From NCBI GenBank assembly GCA_021819035.1, contig JAKASL010000002.1:124001-188000 (forward strand): a stretch of 64,000 nt of DNA, given 5' to 3'. Within the stretch, counting starts at the first letter, position 1. Each line of letters opens with the position of its first letter. Below, in pieces: positions 58,653 through 64,000 of this stretch. Source of the DNA: an archaeon. Its GTDB lineage: Archaea > Thermoproteota > Nitrososphaeria > Nitrososphaerales > Gagatemarchaeaceae. The translations under genes and the position numbers were made by a program. The notes beneath the pieces are model-generated. The model saw only the letters and a program-made list of their open reading frames with translations. It ran no database searches and was not told where the DNA came from.

Positions 58653-59699
58653 TCAGGAGCTGCGGAAATCCGGGAGCCCCCGCAAGAACCACTTCCACGC
58701 CGGGACCACATCGACCGTCTTCCCTCCCTCAGGGTCTTCTCCTCCCTCGAAGTCACTTTGGTGAGCCTGTCGATCCCGAGGGTCGCCGACGCCTCCAGCT
58801 GGGCCCCCACTTCCCGGTTGCGGGTCGCCGGGTCGGAGATGCTTCAGGCCACCTGCACCAGCTCCTTCCCGCCGACGACGAAGCCCGCCTCTCTTCCGGT
58901 GGTCCTGCTCCTCCAGTACGACACAGCCGCGTCTCTGCGGAGGAGGTTCACGAACACCTGGTTCTCGAGCCTCTTTGACGAGTCTCCGCCGACCAGCGCG
59001 AGGAACCCCGAGTCCAGGGCGTAGACCTTGGGGTTCACCCTCCTTTCCTTGGGCTTCTTCGAATAGGGATAGACCCGCCGTATCATGAAGACGTCCTCCG
59101 CCCCGTCCAAGTAGCTCAGCGCCGTCTGCCTTCCGACCTTCAGCCCCTCGCCTGCGAGCCAGCGGGATATCGAACGGGCGGAAAGTGGGTGGCAGGCTGA
59201 CCCGAGCGCCGCTGCGACGAAGGTCCGCAGCATGGACGGCTTTCTCGCCTTCAGCCTCTCTATCATGTCCCGCTGTATGACGGTGTCCAAAAGCTCCTGC
59301 AGTATCCTCGTCTTGAGCTGGGCTCCGTCGGCGAGCACGACGGCCGGGTACCCGCCATACTCGATGTATTATTCTGCGAAAGACGCCATCCTCCCTGTCT
59401 TCTCGGGGGTCAAGTACCCCGCAGCTTCGACTCCCCTTGTCCGGAGGAACTCTGCAAACGAGAAGGGGAGGACCAGGGTGTTGAGGGCCCTCCTCCTGAG
59501 CACCGAGTGGAGCCTGTCCGTCGAGAGCTCTGAAGTCGAGCCCGTGACCATGACCTTGTACCTTCCGGAGTCGTGGAGGGTCCTCACCCAGCGCGCTTAG
59601 CTGGGAAACCTCTGGACCTCGTCGATGAAGAGCCGCACTTCCTTCGTCGTGTCGGTCTGGGATCTGCTTCCCAAATCTGAGACGGTTTTGTCAAGGACA
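58653..59699 (-). pseudogene. AAA ATPase with DUF4143 domain, multiply broken
   Basis: Reads VRLFIDEVQRFPS (Walker B), TAA 59599, WVRTLHDSGRYKVMVTGSTS (sensor), TAA 59371, YIEYGGYPAVVLADGAQLKT, then DUF4143 (MLRTFVAAALGSACHPLSAR, VYALDSGFLALVGG, LENQVFVNLLRR, FVVGGKELVQVA), TGA 58846, SISDPATRNREV, and a one-base shift before DVVPAWKWFLRGLPDF. All stops are in the same frame. Walker A and N-terminus are missing. Confidence 0.8.
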
Positions 59700-59881
59700 C
59701 ATGTCCGGGGATGAACCCTCGGACACCCACGCGGATCAGGCAGTCTAGCTTTCATTTTCCCGGCCGCTTTTCCATGAAGTGTGGGGCTCCGGGGCGGCGA
59801 AGGGTTTCCGTCCCATCGAAGCCGAGAAACGTTCGCCCGGAACAATTCGAGTGCTTCCGTCTGCTGGGGCCAAAGCCGTCA

Positions 59882-60382
59882 TCAGAACACGAACTTGACC
59901 AAGCTTCTGTGCATTCGTGGGTTCTTCCACGCGTGGGCTACCTTGGGAACCACTCGATAGACAACTTGACCTGATTCCTCGGACCATGAGGGCGTGTAAT
60001 CATATTTCTTTGAGTAGTGTGCCTGCAGCTTCTTCAGCTCCGACGCGGACCGCTCAATCGAGGCCGTGCCTTCGACGATTACTGTGTCGCCTCCGTCCTG
60101 TAAGTGTACGACGACGCTCGGGTTCCTGGAGAGGTTGACGCCCTTGACTGATCGAGGGTCGGTTTCAAAGTGGAAGATGCAGTCCGACCATGCCCCCCAG
60201 ACAGGAGCGGCATGAGGCCGGCCGTCTGGGCGCGTAGTAGACACCCAATAGATCTTCTCCTGCTCCAGCTTCCCGTTCGCATGTTCCCAGGTAATCCATT
60301 TCTTCGGGTCGTTAGACACATGCCATTCGGGCGGGAACTCTGGCCGAATACGATGGGGCGGTCCATTCTTGCAGGAAGTCAT
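59882..60382 (-). CDS. Pyridoxamine 5'-phosphate oxidase-family FMN/F420 protein
   Basis: 166 aa. KIYWVSTTRPDGRPHAAPVW is the split-barrel cofactor-binding opening, then NPSVVVHLQDGGDTVIVEGT. Family members bind FMN or F420 and reduce or oxidise small substrates. Start ATG 60382 overlaps the upstream F420 reductase gene by 4 nt, which makes F420 the likelier cofactor. Confidence 0.87.
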   Translation of the reverse strand: MTSCKNGPPHRIRPEFPPEWHVSNDPKKWITWEHANGKLEQEKIYWVSTTRPDGRPHAAPVWGAWSDCIFHFETDPRSVKGVNLSRNPSVVVHLQDGGDTVIVEGTASIERSASELKKLQAHYSKKYDYTPSWSEESGQVVYRVVPKVAHAWKNPRMHRSLVKFVF

Positions 60383-61002
60383 GCCGATGCTCCAATCACT
60401 CTGAAGCCGATGTCGGCACCGTAATTAGACGTCCCATAACCCAGCTTGCCGTTCAAGACCCCGAGCGACTCTATCCAGCGGGAGTTCTTCAGGGGACCTG
60501 CGTCCACAGGCAGGAACCCTATGGCCCGACCAAGATTCATGACCCGCCGCTTCGCGTCGGGATCGTCCCCCGTTACGAAAAGGCTGATGGCTTCGCCGCC
60601 CACCTTCCCGGTTCTCATGTGCCTGGCGAAGACTGTGTTGAAGGCCTTCACCACCTTCGTATCGGGAGCATTCGCCTGTAGTTCTTCGGCTCGGCTCTTT
60701 ACGGGAGGCTCGTCACCAAAGTCGTTGGTGACGTCGACTAATATCTTCCCTTTGGCGCTCTCGCCCATCTCCTTCACGACTTCGCCGACTGCGGAAAGTG
60801 GAACGGCGAGGATGATTACTTCTCCCCATGCGACGACATCCCTGACCAGCTTGCGGTCGTGCGGTGCAGCCTTTACTTCATACCCCGCCAACTTCTCGAT
60901 TCCTGCCTTCAGGGCGCCCCCCACTTCGCCGAACCCGATTATGCCGATCCTTATCGCACGTCCTCCCCTCTCAGAGTCAACGGGTGCGCTCATGGGGGCC
61001 AC
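60379..61002 (-). CDS. npdG: NADPH:F420 oxidoreductase-like protein
   Basis: 207 aa. IRIGIIGFGEVGGALKAGIE is the Rossmann loop; VIILAVPLSAVGEVVKEM, VDVTNDFGDEPP and VVKAFNTVFARHM are typical of F420-dependent NADP reductases. GDDPDAKRRVMNLGRAIGF ends the domain. Transfers hydride between NADPH and F420, supplying the neighbouring PPOX enzyme (inference). Overlaps the histidine phosphatase gene by 13 nt. Confidence 0.88.
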   Translation of the reverse strand: MAPMSAPVDSERGGRAIRIGIIGFGEVGGALKAGIEKLAGYEVKAAPHDRKLVRDVVAWGEVIILAVPLSAVGEVVKEMGESAKGKILVDVTNDFGDEPPVKSRAEELQANAPDTKVVKAFNTVFARHMRTGKVGGEAISLFVTGDDPDAKRRVMNLGRAIGFLPVDAGPLKNSRWIESLGVLNGKLGYGTSNYGADIGFRVIGASA

Positions 61003-61493
61003 GCTTTGCCGTCGAAGAGCTCACTGGGAGGAAGAAGCCAGACAAGCTCCCCTTTTCCCGGGCCGGGGAGAGATTTGCACTGGAAGCAGGCGACAGAGCC
61101 TTGATACAGCCCAACCTTCGACTTTCCGCCGATGAGATCTGCAATCAGATTGTCGATCAGGGGCTGAGTGGAGACAAGCAGCACGCTGCCGACCCTGTTC
61201 AGCTTACGGAGTCTTGCGTAAACCACCTTCGGTTCGCCCTCTGGAAGCAGGCAGTCGTCACTCGTGAGCGTGGACTCCTTGCCAAGGACCTTCGTGACGA
61301 CCTCCGCCGTCTCCATCGCTCTGAGAAGCGGACTCGAGACTATCGCTTTCGGATTGAATCCAAGCTCTCTCCTTGCCACGTTCACGAGCGCTGTGGCCCA
61401 CCTCCGCCCCTGAGGGGTGATGTGGCGCTCTTCCACCCTCGGCAGCCCTTCCCCGAAGGGGATTCGGGCGTGCCTCATGACGTAGACTATCAT
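60990..61493 (-). CDS. Histidine phosphatase family protein (SixA-like)
   Basis: 167 aa. MRHARIPFGEG holds the catalytic RH-x motif (RHA), VSSPLLRAMETAEVV the second Arg, and VLLVSTQPLIDNLI the region where a second His is usual; here it reads STQP rather than GHxP, so the second catalytic His may be lost. Same operon as npdG. Confidence 0.82.
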   Translation of the reverse strand: MIVYVMRHARIPFGEGLPRVEERHITPQGRRWATALVNVARRELGFNPKAIVSSPLLRAMETAEVVTKVLGKESTLTSDDCLLPEGEPKVVYARLRKLNRVGSVLLVSTQPLIDNLIADLIGGKSKVGLYQGSVACFQCKSLPGPGKGELVWLLPPSELFDGKAWPP

Positions 61494-61990
61494 GACCGCG
61501 CCCCCAGCTTCCTGATTGGAACCTGGAGCTCAACCTGTGTCCTTGCTACAGGGTCGACCCATGGGTTCCCGACGAAGACTTCGCGCGTCGGGCCCGCCTC
61601 CTCAAACTCGCCCTGCTTCGTCCTCCAGTCGAGCCAGCATTCAAGCCCATGGAACACCAACCTGTCGGAAACAACCTCCGGGTTGAAAGTCACGCTTGCC
61701 ACGAGTTCGGGCGACAGGAACTTTGCCTCCATTCTCGGAGGTAGGGTCAGAGTCCTCCCCCTGTATGCGATGCTGGCCCACCACCTGCGCTGATCCGAGG
61801 GTGATCCGACCGCGTATTTGTCAAGGTAGATCCTGAACCACTTGGAGGTTCTGATGCCGTTCTTCTTCGCCCATCTTTCGAGCTCCGTGAATTCCTCGCG
61901 AAGCATGTCGTCTCCGGTCCATGGACCCATGTACGATTTGACTATCACCTTGTGCCCAGGCTCCCTCTTCGTCACGATGTCGACGACCAC
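61490..61990 (-). CDS. GyrI-like effector-binding protein
   Basis: 166 aa. VIVKSYMGPWTGDDMLREEF, FRIYLDKY, DQRRWWASIAYRG and VFHGLECWLDW fit the GyrI-like small-molecule-binding domain (SOUL/AraC-C fold), without a DNA-binding part. First gene of the 61990-59882 operon, with 4-nt overlap to the next. Confidence 0.78.
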   Translation of the reverse strand: MVVDIVTKREPGHKVIVKSYMGPWTGDDMLREEFTELERWAKKNGIRTSKWFRIYLDKYAVGSPSDQRRWWASIAYRGRTLTLPPRMEAKFLSPELVASVTFNPEVVSDRLVFHGLECWLDWRTKQGEFEEAGPTREVFVGNPWVDPVARTQVELQVPIRKLGARS

Positions 61991-62040
61991 TTCGAGACAA
62001 GAGGTATTAGCTAAGTTGGTAGTTAAGCGACCCTGTTTGC

Positions 62041-62073
62041 TATAAGTTCATATAAGCTCTTATAAGATCTTAT
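62041..62073 (+). promoter_or_regulatory. Three helically phased TATAAG repeats and palindrome
   Basis: TATAAG occurs at 62041, 62051 and 62061, exactly 10 bp apart, and the last overlaps the perfect 12-bp palindrome ATAAGATCTTAT (62062-62073). The third copy lies 26 nt before ATG 62089, so it can be the TATA box. Arrangement suits cooperative binding by the encoded RHH-like protein. Confidence 0.65.
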
Positions 62074-62088
62074 GGTCGCTCAAGCCGA

Positions 62089-62325
62089 ATGTCGCAAGAA
62101 GCTGAGGAGGGGACTTCGAGCTTCAGGCCTCGAATGACGACGATCGCCATCGCGGCCTACGACAAAGCCAGGCTCGACAGGCTGAAACTTCACAGGTCGG
62201 AACCTTATGGTGATGTCGTAAGCAGACTCATCGATCACGCGGAGAAGACCGGGAGCGTAGGGGGCCCACAATATCTTAGGGGATTAATCGACTCCCTCGC
62301 AGATCAAACTCGGACGAAGCCCTGA
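62089..62325 (+). CDS. Antitoxin-like small protein (VapB type)
   Basis: 78 aa. RMTTIAIAAYDKARLDRLKL, HRSEPYGDVVSRLIDHAEKT has the strand-helix-helix layout of archaeal VapB-type antitoxins. No toxin gene is evident downstream, so it appears orphan. Confidence 0.7.
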   Translation: MSQEAEEGTSSFRPRMTTIAIAAYDKARLDRLKLHRSEPYGDVVSRLIDHAEKTGSVGGPQYLRGLIDSLADQTRTKP

Positions 62326-63005
62326 GTCGAGAAATCGGGAAAGCTCCGCCGAGGGTCTGGCCAACTTTGTTCCTCCGGACCTTACACATCCCTGTTGGAG
62401 AAACCAGGCTTGTCCGGTGCAGTTTGACACCCCAAGTGCCTTTCCAACTGAGTAGAAGGGGTTGCGCTTTGCTCGCGAAGAGACGCAGAGAGACGAGGGA
62501 ATCCACTGGGAAGATTTCCTCGAAAAAAGCCCTGAAGTTCGCCTCAGAGCCCGACTCAAGGTCGGGGGTATTCCCGAAACACTTTCAGGTCAAGAATCCC
62601 CTAGTGTATCATCGCTAGCGGAAGATCACCGACACGAAGACCTCCTATTCCCTGTCCCTTCTAGTTGTGGAGGCGCATTTGGGAGAGAAGAGCCGTAATT
62701 GGATTTCAAAAAGGACACCCTTGAAGCGATGAGGAACACTCCGTATCATCAAAACGGCAACACCGAGTGTGCGGTTTACCCCAAGGACTTCGTTCTATCA
62801 CCGTAGCCCTCCGCTAGACTGGGATTGACACGAAAACATTCACAAATCTGTATCAGAACCAATGTAGGCACGAAAAGTGTTACCCTAGCCGAGATGGCCC
62901 CGCCGTCCGGGAGAACCGTGGTATTTTTAGCGCCCAGATGGGTTAATCGCTGATATATTGGAACCCCGAATTGACGAAAAGATCCGGGGAACCGACCTCG
63001 GGTGA
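62326..63005. other. Debris region
   Basis: A protein-like peptide at 62462-62600 (+) (EETQRDEGIHWEDFLEK, VRLRARLKVGGIPETL) without family. Nothing complete. Confidence 0.35.
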
Positions 63006-63055
63006 GTGCGGGCCAGACGGGAACCGGTGCATTTTCGCAGCCAGAAGCGGTATCG
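63006..63055 (-). repeat. tRNA-end repeat, copy 3 (partial)
   Basis: Matches 49597-49645: GTGCGGGCC..GACGGGAACC..GTGCATTTTCGCAGC...GGTAT against GTGGGCCCGACCGGAACC..ATGCATTTTCGCAGC...GGTAT. The promoter half of copies 1 and 2 is absent. Confidence 0.6.
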
Positions 63056-63148
63056 AAATGAACGAGTCCGATTCTCACGGGCCTGACTCGAGGCATGATA
63101 GTCTAGAATGTGGTCGCCGGGACTTCTGACCGGTTCCCGGTCGGAGAT

Positions 63149-63571
63149 TCACTCGGTTTTCCTATTGCCGCCTACACGTTCAATCTTCAGGTCCTTTACT
63201 TGTTCGAACTCGACGTCGCTGCCTGTTACAAGCGTGCCCTTGTGCAGGAGTGCTGTCGAGGCTGCGAAGGCATCGGCAAGCGAGAGGGCGTTTCCGGCTT
63301 TAATGGCAGCAGCTTTCTTCCACAGTGGAGAATTATGAATTATAGGCACTATCCTCACTCCGAAGCTCAGCAGATTCCTCTCCTTCTCCTCAGCTACGCT
63401 TCCGTTCCTTCTCCGCAGAATGTAGTATAGTTCAGTGAGGTTGATGATGTTCATGTAGCCCCTCACCTTCAGTTCTGAGACACGTTCCAGATAGGCTTCG
63501 ACCTCCCCAGATCCTGCTTCTCCCAGATACAGGACTAACAGGGCTTGAGTGTCGAATACAATACTGCGCAA
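63149..63571 (-). CDS. vapC: PIN-domain toxin (VapC-like)
   Basis: 140 aa. IVFDTQALLVLYLGE, INLTELYYILRR, LSLADAFAASTALL and VTGSDVEFEQV place the four PIN acids. Follows the AbrB-type antitoxin by 3 nt. Confidence 0.9.
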   Translation of the reverse strand: MRSIVFDTQALLVLYLGEAGSGEVEAYLERVSELKVRGYMNIINLTELYYILRRRNGSVAEEKERNLLSFGVRIVPIIHNSPLWKKAAAIKAGNALSLADAFAASTALLHKGTLVTGSDVEFEQVKDLKIERVGGNRKTE

Positions 63572-63574
63572 ACG

Positions 63575-63838
63575 CTACTTCGCTCGTCTTCGCGAGACCT
63601 TCTCTTCGTACATGGACTCCTCCCCCCTGACCTCGTCCATAATTTCTCCAGACCGCCTCCCCTTGAAAAGGGTCCGCAGAGAGCCCCTTTCCATCGAGGG
63701 GCTAGGAAGAGGCTTCAGCAGGACTCCTTCTTCGGTATCTTCAACAAGTGCCTTTCTGCCGATGCTATGCCTCTCGCGCATCTTCTTGGGTATCGTGGCC
63801 TGCCCCTTCTTCGTCACTGTAACGACAGCTTCGGCCAT
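63575..63838 (-). CDS. AbrB/SpoVT-type antitoxin
   Basis: 87 aa from ATG 63838: VVTVTKKGQATIPKKMRERH is the swapped-hairpin AbrB DNA-binding domain; the C-terminal half is charged for toxin binding. ATG 63838 preferred over 63850 because CTTAAGTA (63861-63868) is 27 nt upstream. Confidence 0.88.
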   Translation of the reverse strand: MAEAVVTVTKKGQATIPKKMRERHSIGRKALVEDTEEGVLLKPLPSPSMERGSLRTLFKGRRSGEIMDEVRGEESMYEEKVSRRRAK

Positions 63839-63856
63839 GGTGGCTTTCATGGCTTG

Positions 63857-63881
63857 GTAATACTTAAGCCTGTGGTATTAC
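63857..63881. promoter_or_regulatory. Inverted repeat operator of the AbrB-PIN operon
   Basis: GTAATAC (63857-63863) and GTATTAC (63875-63881) form a perfect 7-bp inverted repeat with 11-bp spacer around the TATA-like box; likely autoregulatory site. Confidence 0.6.
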
Positions 63882-64000
63882 TACGTGGTCCAACGGAATG
63901 GAGTTGAGTGAAAGCGATCCTCCATGGCCGGGTTTGCACGAGTTGGCCCTCAACCAGATAACCTGATTCTTGCCGTTATTAGCAAACAGAACCCTAATCA

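Noticed and set aside
54960-59599. Stop-codon reassignment to explain in-frame TAA/TAG in eno, AAA ATPase and integrase fragments
   Set aside because: All three stop codons end intact core genes in the window, and the disrupted genes also carry deletions and frameshifts.
1-64000. CRISPR array, rRNA genes, replication origin
   Set aside because: No regularly spaced identical repeats, rRNA motifs, or origin-recognition repeats with an adjacent cdc6/orc1 were seen.

Overview
The window is archaeal. It carries aIF1A, an archaeal class I CCA-adding enzyme, RNase Z, a THUMP/Trm11-type tRNA methylase, a GPN-loop GTPase, UPF0200 and COG2112 proteins and F420-linked enzymes. Both tRNA genes contain introns, and many genes appear to be leaderless with a TATA-like box about 25-30 nt before the start codon. 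The gene set and the G+C-rich core fit a Thermoproteota lineage, perhaps a non-ammonia-oxidising member of the Nitrososphaeria. That placement is inference from gene content; there is no rRNA here to test it.

Layout. 1-2.3 kb: 3' part of a proton-pumping P-type ATPase, visibly more A+T-rich than what follows, ending near an intron-containing tRNA-Pro. 2.5-12 kb: dense housekeeping block for tRNA maturation and nucleotide metabolism (kinase, cca, thpR, UPF0200, exosome-like protein, rnz, Trm11-like methylase, prs, Nudix, CinA-like protein, GPN GTPase, hydrolase). 12-18.6 kb: propionate/branched acyl-CoA block with PrpB-like lyase, citrate/methylcitrate synthase, MeaB, both subunits of B12-dependent methylmalonyl-CoA mutase and an acyl-CoA dehydrogenase. 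18.6-25.3 kb: membrane proteins, a methyltransferase, two MFS transporters, a decayed FAD oxidoreductase, aIF1A and a DEAD-box helicase. 25.3-31.2 kb: first accessory stretch, with a zinc-finger/nuclease-like cassette, a decayed HicBA, an intact VapBC and a DUF155/RMD1-like protein. 31.2-33.2 kb: arsenic operon arsR-acr3-arsC. 33-45.7 kb: core again, with GH38 mannosidase, secreted DUF4382 protein, membrane-linked regulators, glycosyltransferase plus UDP-sulfoquinovose synthase-like protein, DapA-family aldolase and DNA-3-methyladenine glycosylase, ending at a tRNA-Asp with two introns.

45.8-64 kb is a long plastic region beginning at the 3' end of tRNA-Asp. It mixes intact genes (folB-folK-folP; a PPOX/F420 reductase/histidine phosphatase/GyrI-like operon; an alpha/beta hydrolase; several toxin-antitoxin pairs) with broken ones (enolase, metallophosphoesterase, UPF0147, AAA ATPase, VapBC, a HicA fused to an IS607-type helix-turn-helix, two integrase fragments). 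Scattered through it are at least five degenerate copies of a tRNA 3'-end-like sequence. Two of these are attached to a near-identical promoter and start-codon module: one drives an integrase N-terminal remnant, the other now sits in front of a hicB gene. I read this as the scar of repeated integrations at tRNA-like sites.

Several broken genes differ from an intact frame by one base in a homopolymer, so assembly error must be excluded before all of them are called pseudogenes.
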